Assembly (NCBI GenBank): GCA_024220525.1
Contig: JAMYWO010000146.1
Location: 1-28,711 of the forward strand
DNA from: Cochliopodium minus
Lineage: Eukaryota > Discosea > Himatismenida > Cochliopodiidae
Direction of reading: 5' to 3'
Length of the DNA stretch: 28,711 bases
Under the pieces are notes generated by a model, which was given only the letters and a program-made list of their open reading frames with translations, ran no database searches and was not told where the DNA came from. Numbering within the stretch: position 1 is the stretch's first letter; each line of letters opens with the position of its first letter. Below are positions 10,501 to 21,106 of the stretch, in pieces. The position numbers were made by a program, and so were the translations under genes.

Positions 10501-11624
10501 AGAACAAAAGAGGTTCGGGTGAAATTCAAATGATGAGAGAAAGTCTCCTAAAATCCACTCTTATGTCTAATCAAAAGTCCAACAACAGCATCTTTGAAAA
10601 AAATGGAGTGATAGATATTGAGGGCACTAATAGTAAAACTTTGGAGGCTATTTTGAGCCCTAGAATTTATTTACAGAAAAGTTTAGAAAAAGAATTTACC
10701 AATATCAACATTGTGCCAAAAAACCAGATAGAAGATCCTTTCGCAATACTGCCTAACATTGAGAACAAAGATAATGATAAAGAAAAGAAAAATGACAAAA
10801 AAGATTTCAAAGATAAAGTAAAAGAAGAATTAAAAAAAAATAAAGAAAATGATAAAAACACAAATAACAGGGAAAAGGAAAAAAATATAGAAGATGAAAA
10901 AGATATAATTAACTTTGATTCTGAAAATGAAACATCCAAATTAAATGATAAAGAAAAACAAATTTTTGAAGAAAGTGACAAAGATAGTTCGAAATTGAGT
11001 CATTCTGATGTAGAAAAGTTTGAATCGAAAGATGACCTTCTAACATATGTTGATGGAAAAAAACTTTCTTCAACTGAAATGAAAAAGAATGATATTAAAA
11101 TATTAAAAAAAAAGAGAAAAAGCAAGAGTAGTCCCATGAAAAAATCTAAAAACAAAAATGGTCTTGAAAATGGAATCAAATCAGATGAAATAAAAAAGTT
11201 AAAGGACGAATTTCTGAACGATAATCATCATCTCCAACTCCAAATCGAAATTTACAAAAAAGAAATCGAAAAGAAGGACATTTTGTTAAAGAAAAAAGAT
11301 AGAAGTTTAAAGTTGAAAGATGAAGAGATCAAAAAGAAAGATGAAGAAATGAAAAACAAAGAAAAAGAAGCTCTATTTGAAAGGGCTTTGCTTGATGAAA
11401 ACAATCAAAAAGAGGAAATGAGAAAGAAAGATGAATTGATTAGTTTTTACTCCAAGAAAATCGAACAATCAGCCATCTACTTTAAATATATCAAAGACAA
11501 GTACAATTTGCTGATCGCCCATTACGAAAAGCATCTCAAAAAGATTCAAGATCTTTTCATCCTTGATAGATTAAGTGAAATAAAATATGTTTTGTTCAAT
11601 TTTAATCCAAAGATTGATAATTAA
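7567..11624 (+). CDS. Rho guanine-nucleotide exchange factor, SH3-DH-PH-coiled coil, copy A
   Basis: Twelve exons (7567-7791, 8243-8615, 8692-8779, 8830-8882, 8944-9019, 9074-9171, 9241-9250, 9311-9368, 9436-9717, 9775-9802, 9859-9956, 10014-11624) join to 999 aa. Residues 1-60 are an SH3 domain (AIAIYDN, ELYFLEGDLL, GLIPSNK). A basic helical linker precedes a RhoGEF/DH domain at about 165-360, with CR1 EIISSERAYVSQL, CR2 GDIFLRLVPILHTY and CR3 PVQRLPRYELLLKQLLKYTP. A PH domain spans about 370-485 (YILFSDLL, a WSFKE strand, C-terminal HQRQNWKVNI helix). Residues 500-850 are Ser/Lys/Asp/Asn-rich and disordered; about 850-999 is a Lys/Glu coiled coil ending in a conserved helical segment. DH-PH pairs catalyse GDP/GTP exchange on Rho-family GTPases, so actin control is the likely role. 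Intron 1 is 451 nt with nothing recognisable. Copy B follows after 101 bp. Confidence 0.9.
8396..8807 (+). repeat. Perfect 412-nt match to GEF copy B (12308-12719)
   Basis: Comparing the tandem genes by eye, every base from 8396 to 8807 equals 12308 to 12719 (offset 3912). The tract covers the end of exon 2, all 76 nt of intron 2, all of exon 3 and the start of intron 3. Flanking sequence differs clearly: the 58 bases before it include a short divergent patch and a 3-nt length difference, and intron 3 diverges immediately after. Confidence 0.85.
9241..9250 (+). other. 10-nt microexon in GEF copy A
   Basis: The bases CCGTTCAAAG sit between an acceptor (TATAAAG) and a donor (GTAAAAAAA). Joined to ATGC at 9168-9171 and to ATTGCCAAG at 9311, they encode Pro-Val-Gln-Arg of DH conserved region 3. 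Skipping them breaks the frame. The same exon is present in copy B at 13154-13163. Confidence 0.85.
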
Positions 11625-11725
11625 ATTCAATATTTGTATCTATTTTTATTTCATTTTTTTGATATTTCTTTTATAAAATTTAAAAAAAAAAATTGTAAAG
11701 ATCTCCAACATTTATTTTCAATATA

Positions 11726-14700
11726 ATGGATCAATTAGCAATTTCTATCTATGATAATCAAAGCAAAAATGAAGAGGAATTGGATTTTTTAGAGGGAGAT
11801 CTTCTCATAATCAAGAGATCACAAGATGAATTTTATTACTTTGGATTGAAGCATGATGGTAAAGAAGAAGGACTGATTCCATCAAACAAAATAATAATCT
11901 TCAACAAGAATTACGTTCAAAATTTTATAAAGAGGAAAAAATCTGATTATGTAAGACAATATCTCCACTTAAATATCTTCTTTTACAAAATAAAATCTCA
12001 AATTAAAAACAATAAGTATCTAATATTGAATTTTTTAAATTATAACCGTTATAAATTAAATAATAAACATTTTCTTTAATATTTTGAATCAAATGAAACT
12101 CAATTCATAATTTCAATGAATGAACATAATGTCATAATATTCAATTTAATTATTTAGTTTTATGAAGAACAAATACAACAATTGACAAAGAAAATAGAGA
12201 AAAAGAGGGAAGAAGTTGATAAATACAAGAAAATAATCAGAAATTCCAAGATGTCTTCTTTTTTGGGAGAGGAAATTTCATCAGATTTGGATAAACTGAT
12301 AAACAAAGGTTATCCAAAAGGAATGTTGATCAAATTCAAGAATTTAGTTCATAATCTGAAATGCAGAAGAAAATTCCAAAAGTTAATCGAACTCTACACC
12401 AATCATGAAGATTCAAAACCTCAAAGATTAAGATTCAAGATATTGCAAGAAATAATCAGTTCTGAAAGAGCATATGTATCTCAATTGAGAAAAGCTTTGG
12501 ATCTTTATTATCATCCAATGTTATCTGGTAAAGAATTAATCATTTACTTTTACAATTTCTTTTTAAGATTACTTATTTCTCTTCTTTTTCTCTTTTAAAC
12601 AAGATCTGAACACAAACTTTCTTTCGAGACAAGAGATAAACGATATATTTTCAACAATGGAGATTATTCATGATCTCAGCAGTTGTTTTTTGTAAAAAAA
12701 CTTTAATTATTTAATCCTTATTGTTATTACTTTTTTTAGAAACGATCTTGTTGAAAGAATGAACGAAATTTCTCATAGGTTTTCGACATTTGGTAAATTT
12801 TTATTTCAACTTTTATTGTATTTTTAATTTAAAATATTACAAAATAAAATTAGGAGATATTTTCTTGAGACTGGTTCCAATCTTGCACACTTATTCGTTT
12901 TATTTGAGAAATTATGAAAATGGACAACAGTAAACAAAAAATAACCTTTTTAATTTTTAAATCTTACTCTTAATTTGTTAAAAGAGTAATAAATGATAAA
13001 TCAAAGAAATCTCCTTTTTTTGTTCAATTCCTGAAGAATTTGAAAGGAAATAGCGAAGACATAAATTTTTTTCTTATAATGCGTAAGAAATTTCATTTTT
13101 TTGGTTGTTTAAAATAAATTTTTATTATTTTTGTTCTGTTAAAAAATATAAAGCTGTTCAAAGGTAAAAAAATTTGAGAAATAAATTTTTAAATCAAATA
13201 TTTAAATTTTTTGTTAATTTTAGATTGCCAAGATACGAATTACTTTTGAAACAACTTTTGAAATATACTCCGGTGAGTCACGTGGATTTCTCTAATCTGA
13301 ATCTTTCTTTGGGAAAGATAGTGGACTTAACAACAGGAATAAACATTCTCAAAAGACAAGACTTCAACAAACAGATGTTGAAACAATTTGAAACTACAAT
13401 AGAAGGGATGCCTTTCAAGATAAACAAGAGTGGAAGAGAGTTTATTTGGAAAGATCTTTTGTATGAGGGTTTCCAAGTCAAAGAAAATACAAAACCCAAG
13501 CTGCATATTTTGTTTAGTGATTTATTATTACTCGTGAGAGAAAAAAGAAACGAAAGATTAGTAGTAAAAAAATCTTAACATCTTTATTAATTTATTTAAT
13601 TTCTTTCCTTTTAAAAGTACATGCAACATTGGAGCTTTAAAGATGGTAACAAAAATTTTCACCAAAAATGATAATTGTATTAAATTTAGCTTTGAAATCT
13701 CGAAAGGGTTCAGGACAGAGTTTTTTCGTAACACAGAAGGAATTAAAAATTCTTTCTCACTTATTTTTATTGATGCAATCACGTTAAAAAGATCTTCTCT
13801 CTTGGTATATTCATTTCTTTAAAAACTTATCATTTTTTTATTTTTTTGTTTATTCTTTAGTTTTGTACTATGGAAGCTCACCAAAGGCAAAATTGGAAAG
13901 TGAACATAGATGAATATTTTGAAAGAGTTCCAAGTGCCAAAATCACTTTGGAAACAGTTTCTCAGAAAAGAAACACTATCGTAGAAAGCAATTTTGACCA
14001 TGGGAAGGATTTTGTGAACAAATCAAATATGAAGAGCGTTGATCTCCAAAAAATAAGGAAAGCTTCCCTTTTGGAACAAGACAAATTGAACAACACTTTA
14101 ACGAGAAGCAATCTCATGAAGAAAATATATCCCACAAATAATCTATCAAAGAGACAAAGCAAGGATTTAGTTTTGAACAGATTCAATTCAAAGTCTGGAG
14201 ATCTCATCACTAGCAGAGGTTCCAAGGAAAAAGAGGAACAGATCATTACTTCTGAGATTGGTAATCTTATCAACACTTCGATTGACAGCATTGAGAAAGC
14301 TTCTGTTGATGACAACATCGTCAAAAATTGGAAAGGATCTAACCTCGAAAAGTTGAAGCAACTCAACCTCTCCAAAACTATTAAGAAGAGAAGAGAATCT
14401 AAAGAAATCCAAACCATGAGAGAAAACTTGCGCAAATCTGTTTTGTTGCCAATGACAATCAACAACAATGTGAAAGATATCGAAAAAAAAGAGACCAATA
14501 ACACTTTAGAAGCTATCATCAGTCCTAGACATATCAAAAATGATAAGAACAATGAATTGGTCCAAGAATTCAAAAAGATAAGGATTTCTCCCAAAGATTA
14601 TAACAATGATAGAAAGAAATTCAATGAAGATGAGAAAGATGTGAATATTTCCCAAAGTGAACTTCTTGTCAGTGAAGTCGCTTCTAATAATAAACTCCAA

Positions 14701-15390
14701 AAGAGTCTTTCTGATGTGGAAAAATTTGAATCAAAAGATGATTGTCTCGAATATGTTGCTCATAAAAAACCATCTTCAATTGAAATAATGCCCAAAAACC
14801 AAAACAAAAAGTTGAAAATTATCAAAAAGAGCCAAATAAAGAGAGGAAGTAAGAAAAAAAACAATTATGATGTTGGTGTTCATACCAAACATGATAAAGA
14901 AAACGAAGAGTTGGAAATCAAAAAGTTAAGTGACGAATTGTTCAACGAGAATCTACATCTCAAGATTCAAATTGAAACTTACCAAAAAGATATCGAGAAG
15001 AAGGACGAAGAACTCAAATACAAAGAAATTGTTTTGAGGAAAAAAGATCGAAGAATAAAGTTGAAAGAAGAAGAGATCAAAAAGAAAAATGAAGAAATGA
15101 AAAACAAAACGGAGGGGTTCAAAAGCAAAGAGAAAGAAGTCATGGAAAAGCTTTTGATCGATGAAGACAACCACAAAGAGGAAATGAGAAAGAAAGATGA
15201 ACTGATTAGTTTTTACACTAAGAAGATTGAACAATCCCTCATTTTTTTCAAACATATCAAAAGCAAATACAAATTGATGTTTTCCCATTACGATAAACAT
15301 CTCAAAAAGATTCAAGATCTTTTCATCTTGGAAAGATTCAATGAAATCAAAGATGTTTTGTTCAATTTTTCGCCGACATTGGAAAAATAA
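11726..15390 (+). CDS. Rho guanine-nucleotide exchange factor, SH3-DH-PH-coiled coil, copy B
   Basis: Tandem paralogue of the preceding gene. Eleven exons (11726-11950, 12158-12527, 12604-12691, 12740-12792, 12854-12929, 12985-13082, 13154-13163, 13224-13563, 13618-13645, 13707-13804, 13861-15390) join to 971 aa. Architecture matches copy A: SH3 at 1-60, DH at about 164-360, PH at about 370-485, a disordered Ser/Lys/Asn-rich linker, and a Lys/Glu coiled coil with the conserved last 60 or so residues. Exon lengths equal those of copy A except exon 2 (one codon shorter) and the last exon. The copy A intron at 9369-9435 is absent: 13224-13563 is one 340-nt exon, equal to 58 plus 282 nt in copy A. 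Divergence rises from 5' to 3': the SH3/DH region is nearly identical, the PH moderately different, and the linker only patchily alignable, for example around DVEKFESKDD. The pair may share a GTPase but differ in tail partners or regulation. Confidence 0.9.
12308..12719 (+). repeat. Perfect 412-nt match to GEF copy A (8396-8807)
   Basis: The partner tract of the exact match, including an identical intron 2 (12528-12603). A second exact match of 95 nt covers the start of exon 2 (12158-12252 equal to 8243-8337). Exon 1 and about the first 27 nt of intron 1 also match with only a few substitutions, although intron 1 is 207 nt here and 451 nt in copy A. Confidence 0.85.
13154..13163 (+). other. 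10-nt microexon in GEF copy B
   Basis: The bases CTGTTCAAAG lie between TATAAAG and GTAAAAAAA, and complete Pro-Val-Gln-Arg of the DH domain between 13082 and 13224. One synonymous base differs from the copy A microexon, so the unusual structure predates the latest divergence of the two genes or was copied with them. Confidence 0.85.
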
Positions 15391-15471
15391 TATTGAAATT
15401 AAAAAAAAGGTGTAAATAAAAGTGAAAACTTTTTGTGATTTAGAAAATAAATTAAAAATAAAAAAATTGTG

Positions 15472-15489
15472 AAAAAAAAAAAAAAAAAA
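15472..15489 (+). promoter_or_regulatory. Run of 18 A directly before the start codon
   Basis: An uninterrupted A run ends at the A of the ATG at 15490. Similar, interrupted A-rich leaders precede the starts at 1932 (minus strand), 17094 and 21107, so an A-rich start context seems usual here. This resembles the A-rich leaders known from other AT-rich protists; no specific element is implied. Confidence 0.55.
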
Positions 15490-16944
15490 ATGTCGACAGA
15501 AATACCCAGAATTGCATTTATAGGAATTGGTGGTCTAGGAGGTTATTATTCATTCAAATTAGCTCAAAGGGATGAGAATTGGAGGAAAAATATCACCCTA
15601 ATCGGAAGAAAAGATTCAAAGTAAAAAAATCTCCTCCTTCAAAAAAAAGAAAAAAATTAACCAAATATATTGTTAATACATTGAACATAAAAACCTTATT
15701 CTTCATAATAGTTGATATTATAAACTAATAATATTTTTATAGACATACAAAGAAGATAGCTGAAGAGGGATTGAGATTGGAGAGTTTCGATGGATTATTC
15801 AATGAGAAGATCCAAATAAATACGTTGGAAGAATTGAAGGGAACCTATGATTTCGTGTTCATCTGCACCAAAGCATTCGTATTGAAGGAGATAATTGAAG
15901 ATATCAAAAAGATAGTGCATGATGAAACCATAATCATCCCATTCCAAAATGGAATATCATCTATCGATGTATGCCAAAAGCATTTCGGAGATAGAGTTGC
16001 TGGTGGTAAAAAAAAAAAAAATTTGAAAAAAAAATTAAAAGTTCTAAAATCTCATATTTACTCAGGGTTTACAAGAATAGTTGCTCTGATCAAAGAAGAT
16101 GGAATAATAAAATTCAATTCTAATTCAAGAACCAATCTTTCAATTGGTAAAAAAACTTTTAAAATGTTTATTTTTTAAAAAAATTTAAATGAGTAGGTGC
16201 TTTAAAGGAAACAAACCCAAAATATCACGAAAGAATAGAAAATATGAAAAACGTGTTCAGAAACACTCCTGGAATATCTTTTGAAGATTACGAAAACATC
16301 ATCGATGGAATGTGGGACAAATTCGTCTGACATCAAAATAGAAATTTTTTTAAAATTTTGTTAACAAAATTTTTATCAAAAATAGGTACTAATATCAGCT
16401 TATTCAACCGTAAGAAAAAAAAATTAGAAAAAATAAACTGAAAAAAAAATTTTGAAATATTAATCAACAAAAAATTTTTAGGTTGGTAAAATTTCGAAAA
16501 ATAAAGTGATTAACTTTTAACACAAATTTCAAAAAGGATGCTTGTTTAGAGTTCCGACTCAAGAATTTATGAAAATTGAAGAGTGTAGAAACATTTTTTT
16601 AAAAGTATTGCATGAAGTCTCCAACTTGGGTTTCAAGAAGGGAATCAATTTGAAAAAAGATATTGCTGAGTCTGTCTTTTCTTTTTTTGAAAAGGAAGTT
16701 CTCGTTCAAACATTTCCCATGAGCAGTTCTATTCAAAGAGGTTTAAAAAAATGTTTTAAAAACATCTTATAAATAAATCATTAAATGTAAAAAAACAGAT
16801 TTCCTTGCTGGGAAAAAATCTGAGCTCGAAGACACAACTGCTTATGTCGTTAATGAAGCTAAAAAAGTGGGTTTAGATGTTCCTTGTTACAATTTTATTT
16901 TTTCGGCTATTTTGCCTCTTTATACGCAATACCAAAATAAATAA
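15490..16944 (+). CDS. Ketopantoate reductase family (ApbA/PanE) oxidoreductase
   Basis: Eight exons (15490-15620, 15743-16005, 16066-16146, 16197-16324, 16386-16409, 16482-16485, 16537-16740, 16799-16944) join to 326 aa, close to the usual 300-330. The family reduces 2-dehydropantoate with NADPH on the route to pantothenate and CoA; some members act on other 2-keto acids. Visible marks are the Rossmann motif GIGGLGG (12-18), FICTK and FQNGISS in the cofactor domain, MWDKF with the expected catalytic lysine (about K200), LISAYSTVGG, and the C-terminal SSIQRDFLAGKKSELED with the expected acidic residue (about E287). The order matches the full two-domain family. Intron 4 has a weak donor (GTCTGA), and exon 6 is only 4 nt long; both are needed to keep the family motifs in frame. 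The exact substrate is inferred. Confidence 0.88.
16482..16485 (+). other. 4-nt microexon (GTTG) in the ketopantoate reductase gene
   Basis: Acceptor TTTTTAG ends at 16481 and donor GTAAAA starts at 16486, leaving only GTTG. With it, exon 5 (ending ...TCAACC) and exon 7 (GATGC...) read Ser-Thr-Val-Gly-Gly-Cys, as this family has after the catalytic lysine. Direct joining of exon 5 to exon 7 shifts the frame and soon meets a stop; reading on past 16485 meets a TAA within about 40 nt. Confidence 0.75.
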
Positions 16945-17093
16945 AATGATCAAATAGTAGATAAATACTTGAATCCTAATTAAAAAATTAAAATCAAAAG
17001 AAGTTTTTTAATTATATAATTTGTTTTTTGGCGCATTTTTTTATTTAAAATTTATGAAGTAAAAAAAAATTAAAAAAAAAAAAATTGTTTGAA

Positions 17094-20000
17094 ATGCAAA
17101 ACAATCAGTTCAATCAAGGAAACCAAATATCTTTAATTGTTTCTCAAAATTATGATCCTATCACCTTTTGTAGTTACATGGAAAATATCCTCGCCCAAAT
17201 CAACAATAAATTCTATTACAACGAATTCTTTGAGAAATTGGAGCTCATTATACTGAGGATCTTTGATAAGATCAGAGAAGTCAAAAATAAAAATGAATTT
17301 ATTGTTATGAAGAAATTATTGGCCAGTGATAGACAATTTATATCACTGTTACAAAAATCCAACCATAAATATGAATTCCCATTGGAACTATTGCCTAAAG
17401 GTAAGATTTATATTTTTGAATAGAGAAAAAATTGCTTATATCTTTAATATCTGCTTTAAATATAAATTATATTTTCATATAATCAAATGGATAGATTACT
17501 TTTGAGAATTAAAATGATATATATTTTCATGATCAATATAATGAATGTTATTTAAACGATCATATGCTCATTTATAATTATTTTATCAATATTTCTCCTA
17601 AATTAAAAAGGGATAAAATCAAGAATAGATGAAATGATAGAAGAAGAAGATTATATGAACGACTCCAACAACGATCTAAACACAAGAAAAAAGAACATAA
17701 AATACAGCAAAACATTAAACAAACTCACAATGTTCTACAAAAAAAGGATACAACAGAAATCAATGCATAACATATTCATCGTTTCTTCTTTGGAGTTTTT
17801 CCTCTTCCACTTTGGATACTTTGGTAGATACAAATCTTCCTTGCTGACTCAAACTCAGTTCATTCCATATAATTCTCCCAACCAACTATATTTGAGTTTA
17901 ATGGAAGACTACCAAACTTATTTTTTCAGACAATCCAGTTTAGATTCTAATGGTAAAAAAAAAAACTTTTTTCAAAATATTTACTTTGTTAATTTATTTT
18001 GTTTTAATTTTAGTTTAACTTTAATTTTAATTTTTTAATTTTTAAAATCTTCTAATTTATCCCATCCATTTATTTCAAATATTTATTTTAATTTAACTCT
18101 TTTTGTTCAGTTTTTTTTTAATCAAAATTTTCTGATAAGTTTTTATATCAAAAATCTCCAACAAAAAGAAAATATTAAATTTCATTAAATTTATTTCTTT
18201 TTATATCAATTTCAGTTATTGCTTTCAATTAAACTCATTTATCTTTATTGATATTAATTGCACATTCTTTAAAAAAAAAAGTTATGAACAAAGACCAGAG
18301 CTTTTCTTTCAACCAACAAAACTATTCATTCAACCAACAATCCCCTATCTCCCACAACCTCAACCCAACCTCTCCCATCTCCCCCAACCCCATATCCCCC
18401 TTCGCTCCAACCACCAACTTCAATAACAATCTCTTCACTCCCTACCAAGGCAACACCAACAATTACATGAACAACACCAACTTGTACAGCAACAACATTT
18501 CTCCCAACTACAACTCCCTTTCCTTTTTGAGCCCTGTCAATACCAACAACGGGATGGGTCTCATGGAAAACTCTCCCAACAAGAGTGGTGGCGCTGGAAA
18601 TTTTAACAAGTTTTCTCCAAACTACTTCACTACTTCCCCTCCAAATCACAATCCCAACTACCAAGGTAAATAAAAAAATTTAGTTTTGGTTAATATTTCA
18701 TCTTTGATGAATTAATTTTGATTCTTTTATATTTGTCAAGTTTTTCAAAAACATTTTTCCAAGCAAACCCTTTTCTTGTTTTTTAAACTATTGCTTTTTT
18801 TGATTAATCTTATGTATTGCTCATTTAAATATTCAATTTATGAGTTTTTATTCTTATTTATTATTTTTTAACAAATAATTTTAAAAAAAACTATTTTTCT
18901 CAATTTTTAATTTTTAAATTTTTTAATTGAAAAATTTTTAACATCAAATTAATTAAAAAAAAAATTTTCATTCTATTTACCTCTCAAAATATTGTTTACT
19001 TTCAAAAGATGAACTTTCGATCCAAGAAACATCCAGGGAAAACTTTTATGAAATGTACTTTTACATTCTTTCTGTCTACTTTTTCCCTCACCCCATACAC
19101 TCCAACTTTGTCTACTCCACCAACGATAATAAGGGTCTGATGAGAAATATTTTTGACGAAGATATCGATGAGAACCACCTTCCTTACATGGATGAGTATT
19201 CTTCGCCTACTTCCCAAACGTTCAGTGTCATTCAAGGTAAAAGAATTACAAAATCAAATCAAAAAAAAAAAAAAAATAATTAGAGTTGTCCAAAATTTAC
19301 AATTTTGTTATCGGAGATTAATTTTTGAATTCAAAATTGAATTGTTTTAAATATTTGAACATCCAAAAAAACTAAAATAAAATAAAAATAAAATCAAAAA
19401 AATTAATTGAAAAAAATATCTGAAAAAATAAAAAAATAATCAAATCAAAAAACAAAATCAAAAACAAAATAAAAAATAAAGCAAAAAATCAAGTAGAATT
19501 ATAAAACAAAAATATCGATTAATATATTATTTAAATGAATAAACAAAAAATCCAATTTGTTTTTAGGATCAAAGACTTCCACAGGAGAAAGTTATTCACC
19601 TCCTACAATACTTTCTCTCGCAACAACTTTCTCCATCTCTAACTTTGTCACCTCAGCCAACCCAAACATAATAAAGAACTACACCAGAAGGGGGGATTCT
19701 AGCGATTTAAAGAGGGATGTTTTCGAAAAATTCAAGCCTTTCTTGTTCGTCTTTTTCCAAAAAAATTTCCAAAATTTTCCCAACTTTTACCCTGGTTTTG
19801 TAAACCTTTGGATTAACACCTTTTTCTTTTGGCTTCCAAAAAGAAATTCATCGTTGGTAAAAAAAATTTATTTAAAAAAATTTAAAAAAAAAATTAATAA
19901 CAAAAAATTGGATTAAAATAAATAAAAAATTAATATTTTTTAAAAAATATAGATCTTATTCAAAGATTTTAATGACAAGTTTAAATCTGATTTCAGTTCT

Positions 20001-20935
20001 CAAAATATTTATTCTTCACTTAACAACACAAACTTTGTTAACAACTTTGAGTTGAATCATCTAAATGAACTTGGGGTCAACAAAAACTTCATTTCAGAGA
20101 ACATTTTCTTCTTCACTGAAATATTCGCTGAATTTATTTCTTATTGCTCCAGATTTTCTACTTTTCACGAAAGCAATATCGAATGTCTTTCATTTGTTTT
20201 GAACGTTTATTCTAATCCTATCTTTCTTTCTTTTTTGAAGAAAGCAGAATCAGAAATTGGTAAAAAAAAAAATTTACCTTTTTTTATTTAAAAAAAACTA
20301 ATTTTTGAAAAAAAAAAGAATCAAAATTGAATGATAGTCCTAGCCAAGAAAACAGATTTTTTGGAGATTTGTGGGAAGAACTCACCTTTTTTACAAACAC
20401 CAAAAGAAAGGGAATGTTTTCCCAGCAAACTCTCAGCAATGTAGAAAAACTCCAATTCAAGTTGTACAATCTATATTACTTTGGAAAACCTGCAAACTTT
20501 GCTTCTTTTTTTTTTGGTGTAAAAATACTTATTTTTTTTAACTTTTTTTTTTTTGTTAAATCTTTTTTTTTTTTAACTTTAAAGAAAGCATCCAAAAATG
20601 AAACAGTTAAAAAGTGCATCGAAAAACTTCACTTTATTTTCCATGGAAACTCTCCTTTCATCCTTAAAGAAGAACATGAGTTGCTTCAAAATTATGTTCC
20701 TTCTAACAAATCTGATGAGCCTAAAAAGAGTAACATAAAACCACGCATTGGAGAGTGGGAAAAACCTGTCATGTCTTATGAATTCAAACCTTTCCTTTTT
20801 CTTCTTTACCACATTTCTAAAAGATTTGATAAAGATTCAAAGTACAGATTGAGACGTTTGGGTTCTTATTATTTTTTGGTTCTCCTCTTGTGCTTTTTTG
20901 TTTCTTTTTATATTTTGTTTTTTTGGAAAATTTGA
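17094..20935 (+). CDS. SMPD4: Sphingomyelin phosphodiesterase 4 (neutral sphingomyelinase 3) homologue
   Basis: Eight exons (17094-17400, 17611-17952, 18282-18665, 19009-19236, 19567-19856, 19953-20259, 20319-20518, 20585-20935) join to 802 aa, close to animal SMPD4. I recognise the family from several spaced segments: YEFPLELLPKG near residue 97, SLEFFLFHFGYF, FKPFLFVFFQKNFQNFP followed by a FVNLWI segment near 480-510, ENIFFFTEIFAEFI near 560, SYEFKPFLFLLYHISKRF, and a final RRLGSYYFLVLLLCFFVS leading into a hydrophobic C-terminal anchor. Known family members sit at the ER and nuclear envelope, bind nuclear-pore components and are reported to hydrolyse sphingomyelin. Exon 3 (residues about 217-345) is a low-complexity Asn/Ser/Pro/Gln tract where animal SMPD4 has a Pro/Ser-rich loop. 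Introns 2-4 are 329-343 nt and hold only A/T-rich sequence. The last intron is a multiple of three without a stop, so its removal rests on splice signals and its poly-T content. Confidence 0.82.
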
Positions 20936-21106
20936 TAAACTTTTTGATCAAATCATAAAATATAATTAAGATCATAAGAGGATAATAATGTTTTTTTGTC
21001 ACTATTTCAATCATCTTAGGTTTGCTAATATCGTCAAATAAACAAAAATTTCTCAAAAATATAATTTATAAAAAAAAAAAAAAGCAAGAGAATATTTATT
21101 AACAAC

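Noticed and set aside
13962-14594. 210-codon minus-strand open frame opposite the copy B tail
   Set aside because: It is the reverse of a confirmed Lys/Ser/Glu-rich coding exon. Its Leu/Phe/Ser-rich translation is the expected shadow, and copy A has no conserved counterpart.
15490-16944. Bacterial contamination or lateral insertion suggested by a PanE-type enzyme
   Set aside because: The gene carries seven introns of the same style as its neighbours, so it is a resident eukaryotic gene; older transfer cannot be judged here.
18326-18664. 112-codon minus-strand Gly/Val-rich frame
   Set aside because: It is a shadow of the G-poor SMPD4 exon 3, whose plus-strand frame joins correctly on both sides.
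20519-20584. Reading the last SMPD4 intron as coding (Phe/Lys-rich, no stop)
   Set aside because: It begins GTGTAAAA, ends TTTAAAG and is mainly T runs; removing it keeps the frame and restores ordinary composition. It could still be retained in some transcripts.
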